Source of the DNA: Kordia antarctica
Lineage (GTDB): Bacteria; Bacteroidota; Bacteroidia; Flavobacteriales; Flavobacteriaceae
DNA length: 64,000 nucleotides
Assembly (NCBI RefSeq): GCF_009901525.1
Contig: NZ_CP019288.1
Span: 4,431,501 to 4,495,500 of the forward strand
Reading direction: 5' to 3'
Shown: in pieces, positions 15,955 through 23,920 of the stretch
Layout of the letters: every line of letters begins with the position of its first letter
Position numbering within the stretch: the stretch's first letter is position 1
Position numbers and translations under genes: made by a program
The notes under the pieces: generated by a model
Databases searched by the model: none
What the model was told of the DNA's origin: nothing
The model's input: only the letters and a program-made list of their open reading frames with translations

Positions 15955-17505
15955 ATGGCTACTAAAAAAACAACACCAACTAAAAAAGCTGCGTCAGCTA
16001 AAAAGGCAGTACCAACTAAAAAAAGAACAACAGCAAAAAAAAGTAAAACTGTTGAGGTACTTGACGGCGTTCCAGATATAAGACGTTTCTTTTACAAAAA
16101 TGAAATTCCATTATACTTTATCAGTGCGACTAATTTTAATATGTTAGGAACAGATGAATGGATTAAAGGATTCAAATTTATCTGTAACATCGAATGTTTT
16201 GACGGACAACACCCAAATGTTTTTTCTCCAAAAGAAGAAATTCCTCATGACGATTTTACGTGTATCGAAGACATCAATAACTACTTATTACAACATCCAG
16301 AAGTACAGGATTACTTAAAAACAAGAAGTACTGGCAAAAAAGCAGGGAAAGCAATGTTTCTAATGTTCAATGAAGAAACCGAAAAGCTTGCTAAAAAATT
16401 GGGCTTAGAAATAATGTTCCCAAGTGCAAAAATGAGAACTTTTCTAGATAACAAGGTCAATACCAATCGTATTGCGGAAAGAGCAGGAGTTCCATGTGTG
16501 CCTTATGTGCTTTCTCGTGTAAAAGACTATGCTCATTTATGTGAAGTTTCAAAAGTATTAGGAAAAGATCTTGTGATACAAACACCTTTTGGAGATTCTG
16601 GTCACACCACGTTTTTCATCACGAATGAAGAAGAATTCAAAAAACATGAAGAAGAGATTATAAAAGAGAAGGAAGTAAAAATCATGAAACGGATCAACTG
16701 TAAAGGTTCTGCAATTGAAGCGTGCGTTACAAGACATGGAACTCTTGTGGCACCTTTAATGACAGAATTGGTTGGTTTTAAAGAAATGACACCATACAAA
16801 GGTGGTTGGTGTGGTAATGAAATCTATCCAGATGCATTTAGTCCACAATTAAGAAAGAAAGCAGCAAAGTACACGCAATTATTTGGAAATCAACTAAGAG
16901 AAGAAGGATACAAAGGATATTTTGAATTAGATTTTCTGATAGATCAAGACAATGGCGAAATCTATTTAGGTGAATTAAATCCACGAGTTACAGGCGCAAG
17001 TTCAATTACAAATCACGCCGTTTTCGCTTTGGCAGATGCACCACTTTCTATATTCCACATTATGGAATGGATGGATGTTGACTACAAACTAAATGTAAAC
17101 GCAATAAACAGACGTTGGGCAAAACAAGCAAACATTGATAGTTGGAGTCAACTAATCATAAAGCACACAGAAGATACTGTTGAATATATCTCTGAAGCTC
17201 CAAAATCAGGAATCTACAAAATGTTTGATAACGGACACATTCAATTTGACCGTTTAGATACGCACAGAAGAGCTGTGGAAACGGAACAAGAAGCGTTCTT
17301 TTTACACATTTCTAAAAAAGGAGATTACTTATATGAAGGTGCAGACATCGGAATTTTAGTATCAAGAGGTCGTATGATGACGGATGATTTCAAACTAAAC
17401 GATCGCGCTAAGCAATGGATAAAAGTTATCCGAAGTAAATACGTATCTCAAATGGTAGAAGACAAAAGAGTACCAGTTGGACTTACAGGTAGCTTAACAA
17501 AATAA
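15955..17505 (+). CDS. ATP-grasp ligase with a lysine-rich N-terminal tail
   Basis: A 516-residue protein. Residues 2-32 are almost only Lys, Thr, Ala and Pro (KKTTPTKKAASAKKAVPTKK) and resemble a histone H1 tail. An ATP-grasp fold follows, with a lysine/loop segment (DLVIQTPFGDSGHTTFFI) and the metal-binding end FELDFLIDQDNGEIYLGELN-PR (Glu, Asn). ATP-grasp enzymes join a carboxylate to an amine or thiol by acyl phosphate. There is no biotin-carboxylase partner here, and the neighbours make or break amines, so it may amidate a diamine or amino acid. Substrates are unknown. Confidence 0.75.
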   Translation: MATKKTTPTKKAASAKKAVPTKKRTTAKKSKTVEVLDGVPDIRRFFYKNEIPLYFISATNFNMLGTDEWIKGFKFICNIECFDGQHPNVFSPKEEIPHDDFTCIEDINNYLLQHPEVQDYLKTRSTGKKAGKAMFLMFNEETEKLAKKLGLEIMFPSAKMRTFLDNKVNTNRIAERAGVPCVPYVLSRVKDYAHLCEVSKVLGKDLVIQTPFGDSGHTTFFITNEEEFKKHEEEIIKEKEVKIMKRINCKGSAIEACVTRHGTLVAPLMTELVGFKEMTPYKGGWCGNEIYPDAFSPQLRKKAAKYTQLFGNQLREEGYKGYFELDFLIDQDNGEIYLGELNPRVTGASSITNHAVFALADAPLSIFHIMEWMDVDYKLNVNAINRRWAKQANIDSWSQLIIKHTEDTVEYISEAPKSGIYKMFDNGHIQFDRLDTHRRAVETEQEAFFLHISKKGDYLYEGADIGILVSRGRMMTDDFKLNDRAKQWIKVIRSKYVSQMVEDKRVPVGLTGSLTK

Positions 17506-17510
17506 AATAA

Positions 17511-17672
17511 TTGAGTTATACACTTAAGTAATTGTATAAAGTTATAATTATCAGACACTTAATTTTGCTTAATGCCATTTAAAGGATAATCTTTATAAGA
17601 GTTTAGCTTTTTAAGCATGGAATATGCAGTTAACCATTTGATTATCAATAAAGAACTAAGTGTATAACTCAA
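17511..17672. mobile_element. MITE-like element with perfect terminal inverted repeats
   Basis: TTGAGTTATACACTTA (17511-17526) is the exact reverse complement of TAAGTGTATAACTCAA (17657-17672). The 162-bp unit is flanked by direct repeats TAAAATAA (17503-17510 and 17673-17680), which look like an 8-bp target duplication. The left copy begins with the stop codon of the ATP-grasp gene. There is no coding frame inside, so it would need a transposase in trans. No second copy is in this window. Confidence 0.65.
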
Positions 17673-17711
17673 TAAAATAAATAGTATTTGCTCATAAATA
17701 GTATTCAAATT

Positions 17712-17863
17712 AGGCTGTCTAAAAAGTCAAAATTTCGTCAAACCGAACCTTTAGACTGTCGCTCAAGACAGGCTTGATTCGGTTTCTCATCATCATTGAA
17801 AATCAGTGTAATGAGATTCTGAATCAAGTTCAGAATGACGCTTTTAAAACTTTTAAGACAGCT
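17712..17863. repeat. Intergenic repeat, copy B, with terminal inverted repeats
   Basis: The ends AGGCTGTCTAAAAAG and CTTTTAAGACAGCT are near-perfect inverted repeats. The middle matches copy A at 3292-3392 block by block, plus an inserted segment of about 25 bp containing CTGTC...GACAG. It lies between the ATP-grasp and C45 genes and runs up to 19 bp before the C45 start codon. Confidence 0.75.
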
Positions 17864-17881
17864 TTAAAATTAAAAAAAACA

Positions 17882-19072
17882 ATGCAATTAAATTTTAAGA
17901 CGGTTTCAGAACCTACAATAGCAGGAGCCAAATGGAAAGGATTATTTGATACCTATTGGGCAGGATACAAAACGTGGTTTTTGTCAAAAGACACGGTAAA
18001 TACACCAGATTTAAAGACTTCACAAGATGCGCTAAAAAAATACATGCCTAAAATGTGGTCAACGTATGAGCATCTGTGTGCACTAACCAATGCTGATCCA
18101 GTTAAAGCTCGTTTTCTAACAGGATTTCAGCCGCCAGCATACATAAGTGCTTGTGCGCAAGCAATTATAAAAGCAGATGAAATTCAACTAGTTCGCAATT
18201 ATGATTATCATCCAGACTTACTCGAAGGCACAATACTGCTCAGTAAATGGAATGATCAGAAAGTTATGGGAACTTCCGATTGTCTCATTGGAATTGTAGA
18301 TGGTATGAACGATTCAGGACTTTGTGTTTCTCTAACTTTTGGTGGCAGAAAAGAAGTTGGTTACGGATTCGGGATTCCTTTCATTCTAAGATATGTGTTA
18401 GAATTTTGCAAAACCACAGCTCAGGCAGTAAAGGAATTAAAAAAAATTCCGTCGCATATGTCATATAACGTGACTGTGGTTGACAAAAAGGGAGCTTCCA
18501 AAACAGTAATGTTAGCTCCTGACAAAAAACCATTAGTTACAAATGATGCGTTCGCTACAAATCATCAAGGTGAAATAGATTGGCCTGAAAATGCGCAGTT
18601 CAATCAAACAATAAAGCGTTACAACTTCATTAAAAATTACTTAAAATCGAAAAATATCAGTGCTAATGAATTAGCGAAAGCTTTCTTACATTATCCTTTA
18701 TATAACACAAAATTTACAGAAGGGTTTGGAACGTTATATACCTCAGTGTATCAGCCAGAAAAGTTAATCATGAAAGTTCTTTGGCCCAATGTAGCCATAG
18801 AAAGAAGTTTTGATGATTTTGCTGAAGAAAATATCCTGATTAACTACAGCACTATTAGTCAGCCAGTGATTTCTGAGAATGCGTGGGAACCAGTTACAGC
18901 AGAAACCCCAGATTACAGATGGCAAGATGCAGTTGTAGATTCGCTAGTGAAGAGTATGGCCGAACAGAAGACAAAAAAGAAACAAAAAGAGCTTCGGGAT
19001 CGTTTAATGCCTGGAGGCGAAATAGCTTGGGAAGTATTAGTAGATTACTGGAACGAGCCTGTCAAATATTAA
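17882..19072 (+). CDS. C45/Ntn-type amidohydrolase (choloylglycine hydrolase fold)
   Basis: A 396-residue cysteine Ntn hydrolase. Cys91 in YISACAQ is the likely nucleophile exposed by self-cleavage, and Arg105 and Asp108 (VRNYDYH) stand where bile salt hydrolase has Arg18 and Asp21. The later GIVDGMNDSGLCVSLTFGG also fits C45 acyltransferases. The ATG at 17882 was chosen because a longer frame from 17774 adds 36 residues translated from a repeat element (it contains NQVQNDAF). The fold hydrolyses or transfers amide-linked acyl groups. It starts 25 bp before the aldehyde dehydrogenase, so unmasking an N-acylated amino acid is plausible. Confidence 0.75.
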   Translation: MQLNFKTVSEPTIAGAKWKGLFDTYWAGYKTWFLSKDTVNTPDLKTSQDALKKYMPKMWSTYEHLCALTNADPVKARFLTGFQPPAYISACAQAIIKADEIQLVRNYDYHPDLLEGTILLSKWNDQKVMGTSDCLIGIVDGMNDSGLCVSLTFGGRKEVGYGFGIPFILRYVLEFCKTTAQAVKELKKIPSHMSYNVTVVDKKGASKTVMLAPDKKPLVTNDAFATNHQGEIDWPENAQFNQTIKRYNFIKNYLKSKNISANELAKAFLHYPLYNTKFTEGFGTLYTSVYQPEKLIMKVLWPNVAIERSFDDFAEENILINYSTISQPVISENAWEPVTAETPDYRWQDAVVDSLVKSMAEQKTKKKQKELRDRLMPGGEIAWEVLVDYWNEPVKY

Positions 19073-19097
19073 TTTGGTGTATTTAATTGTATAAACT

Positions 19098-20456
19098 ATG
19101 GAATTCAAAAGTATCAATCCTTACAATGGTGAGGAAGTTGGGTCGTATACTGCGCTGTCTGAAGATGAATTAAATGAAAAGCTAAACAGAAGCCAAATTG
19201 CTTTTAAATCTTGGAAAAACGTTTCCATTACTGAACGTTGTCAGCTTATAAAAAAAGCAGGTCAAGTATTGCGTGATAATGTAGAAGAATATGCCAAAAT
19301 GATTACACTGGAAATGGGGAAACCTATTTCAGAATCTCGCGGGGAAGTGAATAAATGTGCTTTGGTTTGTGATTATTATGCCGATAACGCGAAATCTTTT
19401 TTAGCTGATGAAATCATCGAAACAGATGCATCACTTAGCTTTGTAAAACACGATCCAATAGGAACTGTTTTAGCAATAATGCCCTGGAATTTTCCTTTTT
19501 GGCAAGTATTTAGATACGCAGCGCCAACATTAATTGCGGGAAATACAGGTTTATTAAAACACGCACCTAATGTATTTGGTAGTGCCAAATTAATAGAAGA
19601 AGTATTTACAAAAGCTGGTGTACCAAAAGATGTTTTTCAAAACCTAATTGTTCACCACGACCAAACAGAGAACATAATTTCGCATGATGCTGTACGAGCA
19701 GTTACGCTAACAGGAAGTGAAAGAGCAGGTTCGGCTGTTGCCGAAATTGCAGGGAAACATATCAAAAAAACACTGTTGGAACTTGGTGGAAATAATGCTT
19801 TTATTGTTTGGGAAGATGCAGATATTGACAGTGCTGTAAAAACGGCTATCACTGCGCGCATGCTAAACTGTGGGCAAAGTTGTATTGCAGCCAAACGTTT
19901 TATCTTACTAGAAGCTATATATGATGAATTCGTCACAAAATTCACCAAAGCGGTACGTGATTTAACATCAGGAGATCCTTTAGATGAAACTACAAAAGTT
20001 GGTCCATTGGCACGTAAAGATTTAGCAGATGAACTCAACAAACAAGTTAAAAAATCTATAAAATTAGGTGCTGAATTACTCCTTGGCGGAAATCAAAAAG
20101 ACTGTTACCACGAACCTACAATTCTTGGGAATGTAACACCTGGAATGCCAGCTTTTGATGAAGAAACTTTTGGTCCGGTAGCGGCTATGATAAAAGCAAA
20201 AGATATTGAACACGCTTTTGCACTTTCAGAACAATCCAAATACGGACTTGGTGTTACGGTCTGCACAAAAAATATAGAAAAGGCTATTGAGTATGCTGAT
20301 AAAGTTAGTGATGGCGCTTATTTTATTAACGAATTGGTAAAATCGGATCCGAGATTGCCTTTCGGCGGAACAAAAAAATCAGGTTACGGACGTGAATTGT
20401 CAAAAGATGGTATTCTTGAATTTGTCAATAGAAAAACGGTCTACGTGAAAAAATAA
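19098..20456 (+). CDS. Aldehyde dehydrogenase, succinate-semialdehyde type
   Basis: A 452-residue NAD(P)-dependent ALDH close in layout to the Sad/YneI-type succinate-semialdehyde dehydrogenases. The catalytic Cys262 is in NCGQSCIAAKRF, the general base Glu228 in LLELGGNNAF, the oxyanion Asn131 in PWNFPFW, and Lys154 binds the cofactor. It is the last gene of the cluster and would oxidise the semialdehyde made by the aminotransferase. Succinate versus glutarate semialdehyde is not resolved. A strong terminator follows at 20491. Confidence 0.88.
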   Translation: MEFKSINPYNGEEVGSYTALSEDELNEKLNRSQIAFKSWKNVSITERCQLIKKAGQVLRDNVEEYAKMITLEMGKPISESRGEVNKCALVCDYYADNAKSFLADEIIETDASLSFVKHDPIGTVLAIMPWNFPFWQVFRYAAPTLIAGNTGLLKHAPNVFGSAKLIEEVFTKAGVPKDVFQNLIVHHDQTENIISHDAVRAVTLTGSERAGSAVAEIAGKHIKKTLLELGGNNAFIVWEDADIDSAVKTAITARMLNCGQSCIAAKRFILLEAIYDEFVTKFTKAVRDLTSGDPLDETTKVGPLARKDLADELNKQVKKSIKLGAELLLGGNQKDCYHEPTILGNVTPGMPAFDEETFGPVAAMIKAKDIEHAFALSEQSKYGLGVTVCTKNIEKAIEYADKVSDGAYFINELVKSDPRLPFGGTKKSGYGRELSKDGILEFVNRKTVYVKK

Positions 20457-20490
20457 ATAGAAGTGTTTTTCAATAACCAATGAAGACATA

Positions 20491-20528
20491 AAAACCGCTT
20501 TAAAAATAGTTTTAAAGCGGTTTTTTTA
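20491..20528. terminator. Bidirectional terminator between ALDH and MarC genes
   Basis: AAAACCGCTTTAAAA (20491-20505) and TTTTAAAGCGGTTTT (20510-20524) are perfect arms with a 4-nt loop, with T on the right and A on the left. The stem is the same as that at 9673-9703. Confidence 0.85.
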
Positions 20529-20557
20529 GTGTCACATTTGTAACAGTTATATAGACA

Positions 20558-21175
20558 TTAAATCAAACCAAAGGAAATTTTAACTCCTTGAATAATCATA
20601 CCTGTACCAATAATAGCTATAATAAGTCCCATTATTTTTCCTATTACAGAAATTACGTTATTACCAACTATTCTTACAATGAGATCACTCAATCTAAAAG
20701 TGAAATAAGTCAATAAACTCATAAATCCAAATATAAGAATTACTAAAATTATATGTATCGTTTCAACATTGGACACAAAATTCATTGCGGTAACAATAGT
20801 TCCTGGTCCTGCTAAAATTGGAATTGCCAATGGTGATACCGCAATATTTTCATCAACATTTACATTATCAATACTTTTTACACTAGATGTTTTTGACTGT
20901 AACATATCAAAACCGATGAAAAAGATTAAGATACCTCCTGTAATTTTAAATGCAGGAATACTGATATTAAATAATTCGAAAATATATTTACCTATAAGTA
21001 CAAAAATGGCAACAATGATAAAAGCTATTATGTTAGCTCGTTTGTTGATGTCTTCTTTTGTTTTTTTATCAGCACCTTGTGTTAAGGATACAAAAACGGT
21101 CATATTTGATATTGGATTGGTTATTGCAAAAAACGCCGTAAATACGGTAATTGAAAATGTAATTAAGTTATCCAT
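20558..21175 (-). CDS. MarC/NAAT-family integral membrane protein
   Basis: A 205-residue protein with about six membrane segments. The first half carries FFAITNPISNMTVFVSLTQG, and later SPLAIPILAGPGTI matches the MarC family signature P-L-A-x-P-x-x-A-G-P-G. The family was once linked to antibiotic resistance, but its substrate is unknown. It stands alone, convergent with the ALDH gene and downstream of the arginine operon terminator. Confidence 0.88.
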   Translation of the reverse strand: MDNLITFSITVFTAFFAITNPISNMTVFVSLTQGADKKTKEDINKRANIIAFIIVAIFVLIGKYIFELFNISIPAFKITGGILIFFIGFDMLQSKTSSVKSIDNVNVDENIAVSPLAIPILAGPGTIVTAMNFVSNVETIHIILVILIFGFMSLLTYFTFRLSDLIVRIVGNNVISVIGKIMGLIIAIIGTGMIIQGVKISFGLI

Positions 21176-21325
21176 TTGTATTAAAATTTAAATCTTGAAA
21201 AATCAGGCAAAATTACTTCTTTATTTCCAAAATAATTTTAATTTTTTGGAATATTTTATTAGATGATTTAATATAATAAATACGGAAACTAATTTTTACT
21301 AATCACAGCATTCAAAGTTAATAAA

Positions 21326-21360
21326 ACAAAAAACTCAAGATTAAGTTCAATCCTGAGTTT
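21326..21360 (-). terminator. Terminator of the arginine operon
   Basis: On the minus strand AAACTCAGGATT (21360-21349) pairs with AATCTTGAGTTT (21342-21331) over a 6-nt loop with one G-U, then TTTTTGTTTT. It is 51 nt past argH. Confidence 0.75.
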
Positions 21361-21411
21361 TAAAACTTACAAAGTTTATGAGGTAGTGCCGTAAATTCAA
21401 ATCAATAACAA

Positions 21412-22686
21412 TTACGTTGGAAACTTAGCTCTAATAGCATCCAAACACAAATTATGAATACTACCAACATGCGTATGTTTTTTAGACATATCTGGTTTAT
21501 AAGTTCCATCTTGGATTTCACCACCAATTTTTTGATACGCATCTCTAAAAGAAACGCCATCTACTACTAAATTATTAATGCTATCCACGGTAAAAAGGTA
21601 TTGATATTTTTCATTTGTTAGATCAATGTCTTTCACGCGAACTTGCTGAATGGAATGATTAAATATTGCCAAAATATCTTTTACGTCTTCAAATGCCGCG
21701 ATTATATTTTCTTTTAACAATTGAAAATCACGATGATAACCACTTGGTAAATTATTTGTAATCAAAATCATCTCAGTTTGCAAAGCTTGAATCTTATTAC
21801 ATTTACCTCGAATCAATTCAAAAACATCAGGATTCTTCTTATGTGGCATAATGCTACTTCCCGTAGTTAATTCATCGGGAAAAGTAATAAAATCAAAATT
21901 CTGACTCATATACAAGCAAATATCCATGGCAAATCGTGACAACGTATTACACAAACTTCCCAAAGCTGCGGAAATAGTTCGTTCACTTTTTCCACGACTC
22001 ATTTGTGCAGCAACTACATTATACTTTAGGGTGCTAAAGCCTAATTCTTGTGTTGTAAAATTTCTATCAATAGGAAATGAACTTCCATATCCAGCGGCTG
22101 AACCGAGCGGATTTTGATCTACAGTTTTCAATGCGGCATTCAATACATATACGTCATCAATTAGCAATTCGGCATACGCCGAAAACCACAATCCGAAAGA
22201 AGAAGGCATCGCGACTTGCAAGTGTGTATAACCAGGTAATAACGCTTCTTTATGCGTTTCTGCGAGTGCTAAAAGTGTGTCAAAAAAAGTTTTTGTATCA
22301 GCAATAATCAATTGTAAATTTTCTTTATAAAATAACTGTAATGCTACCAAAACTTGATCATTTCGAGAGCGCGCTGTATGAATCTTTTTTCCAACATCGC
22401 CGTACTTTTTAGTAAGTTCAAACTCAATTTTAGAATGTGAATCTTCAAATTGCGATTCTATCACAAAAGTTCCGTTGGTTACTTGCAATTGAAGTTCCTC
22501 TAAACCTTCTAACAATTGTTGGAGTTCTTCCGAAGAAATAATACGAATCTTTTCCAACATTTTTGCATGCGCTACTGAAGCTTGAATATCATATTTCGCA
22601 ATATGAATATCAATTTCCCGATCGTTTCCAACCGTAAATGCTTCTATTTTCTTATCAATACTAATTCCTTTATCCCAGAGTTTCAT
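21412..22686 (-). CDS. argH: Argininosuccinate lyase
   Basis: A 424-residue member of the fumarase/aspartase superfamily that splits argininosuccinate into arginine and fumarate. The signature loop GSSIMPHKKNPD carries the catalytic serine, and HTARSRNDQV and the TGSS region are intact. It is the last gene of the operon, 169 bp after the ArgE-like gene; that gap holds a hairpin and low-complexity repeats. Length is slightly under the usual 450-470 residues but no motif is missing. Confidence 0.93.
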   Translation of the reverse strand: MKLWDKGISIDKKIEAFTVGNDREIDIHIAKYDIQASVAHAKMLEKIRIISSEELQQLLEGLEELQLQVTNGTFVIESQFEDSHSKIEFELTKKYGDVGKKIHTARSRNDQVLVALQLFYKENLQLIIADTKTFFDTLLALAETHKEALLPGYTHLQVAMPSSFGLWFSAYAELLIDDVYVLNAALKTVDQNPLGSAAGYGSSFPIDRNFTTQELGFSTLKYNVVAAQMSRGKSERTISAALGSLCNTLSRFAMDICLYMSQNFDFITFPDELTTGSSIMPHKKNPDVFELIRGKCNKIQALQTEMILITNNLPSGYHRDFQLLKENIIAAFEDVKDILAIFNHSIQQVRVKDIDLTNEKYQYLFTVDSINNLVVDGVSFRDAYQKIGGEIQDGTYKPDMSKKHTHVGSIHNLCLDAIRAKFPT

Positions 22687-22704
22687 AAATTTTTCTTCTT
22701 TTTC

Positions 22705-22747
22705 ATTCCTGCGCGCTCACTGAGTTTATCGAAGTGAAGGCAGGAAT
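22705..22747. repeat. Hairpin repeat between the argE-like gene and argH
   Basis: ATTCCTGC (22705-22712) and GCAGGAAT (22740-22747) are complementary. Inside, TCACTGAGTTTATCGAAGTGA is nearly palindromic. Such stem-loops are common dispersed repeats in bacterial genomes. It lies within the transcribed operon, followed at 22750-22850 by AAAATC and TTTTCACTT low-complexity runs. Confidence 0.55.
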
Positions 22748-22855
22748 ATTTTTTATTTAAAATCAAAATCAAAATCAAAATCGCTTCGCTTTCAGAAACT
22801 AGACTTTTCACTTTCAACTTTTCACTTTTAGTTTTCACTTTTTACTCTCAACTTC

Positions 22856-23920
22856 TCACAATATTTCTCTCAACAACCTAACATACAAATCAATACCTTC
22901 CTCAATTTCCCGAACATAAATAAACTCATCGGCTGTGTGCGAACGCGTACTATCGCCAGGACCTAATTTCAAAGACGGACACGACAATACTGCCTGGTCC
23001 GATAAAGTTGGCGAACCATACGTTTCTCTACCCAAAGCAATTCCGGCTTGTACCAAAGCATGTTCCACAGGAATTGAAGATGAATTCAATTTAATGCTTC
23101 TCGGAATAATACTGTCGCAAGGCGATTCTTTCTGAAGAATTTCAACAATATCAGTGTTCGAATATGCATCATTCACACGAACATCTACGACCAATTCTAC
23201 ATTCGCAGGAACGGCATTATGTTGTTTTCCAGCATTAATTTGTGTAACGGTCATTTTCACATCGCCCAAAGCGGAAGATGTCTTTTCAAACGTATAATCT
23301 TGAAACCATTTCAACACATCAATCGTATTATAAATAGCATTATTCGTATTTGGATGTGCGGCGTGGCTCGGCGTTCCTTTCACAACAGCATCAAAAACCA
23401 CCAATCCTTTTTCGGCAACCGCCAATTGCATCAATGTTGGCTCTCCGACAATAGCGACATCAATTTTTGGAATGATGGAAAGCATACTATTCAGTCCATC
23501 TTTTCCGCTGCTTTCTTCTTCTGCGGAAGCGACGATAAGCAAATTATATTTTAAGTTTTGTTGATTATAAAAGTGTGTAAATGTAGCAATCAATGAAACC
23601 AAACAACCGCCAGCGTCATTGCTTCCCAAACCGTACAATTTCCCGTCTTCAACAATCGCTTCAAACGGATCTTTTGTATAGCCATTATTTGGTTTTACGG
23701 TATCGTGATGCGAGTTTAATAACAACGTTGGCTTACTTTCATCGAAATGTAAATTGGTTGCCCAAACGTTATTTTTAGTTCGTGTAAAAGGAATTTCATA
23801 CTGCTGAAACCAATTTTCTATCAATTTTGCAGTAGCGTCTTCTTCCGAAGAAAAAGAAGGCGTTTCAATAAGATGTTGCAGCAAAGCAATTGCATCACTT
23901 GTTAGTTGTTGAATGTTCAT
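22856..23920 (-). CDS. argE: M20 metallopeptidase, N-acylornithine deacylase (ArgE-like)
   Basis: A 354-residue zinc amidohydrolase. The metal site strings LLNSHHDTVKP and ASAEEESSGKDG are clear, with the dimerisation domain inserted in the middle (about residues 175-285). In this pathway it would act on the N-acylated intermediate; in Bacteroidota the acyl group may be succinyl rather than acetyl. It overlaps argB by 4 nt, indicating coupled translation. Confidence 0.88.
   Translation of the reverse strand: MNIQQLTSDAIALLQHLIETPSFSSEEDATAKLIENWFQQYEIPFTRTKNNVWATNLHFDESKPTLLLNSHHDTVKPNNGYTKDPFEAIVEDGKLYGLGSNDAGGCLVSLIATFTHFYNQQNLKYNLLIVASAEEESSGKDGLNSMLSIIPKIDVAIVGEPTLMQLAVAEKGLVVFDAVVKGTPSHAAHPNTNNAIYNTIDVLKWFQDYTFEKTSSALGDVKMTVTQINAGKQHNAVPANVELVVDVRVNDAYSNTDIVEILQKESPCDSIIPRSIKLNSSSIPVEHALVQAGIALGRETYGSPTLSDQAVLSCPSLKLGPGDSTRSHTADEFIYVREIEEGIDLYVRLLREIL

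Noticed and set aside
19652-20041. 129-codon minus-strand frame inside the aldehyde dehydrogenase
   Set aside because: It is a Ser/Ala-rich antisense shadow of a strongly conserved enzyme with all catalytic residues on the plus strand.
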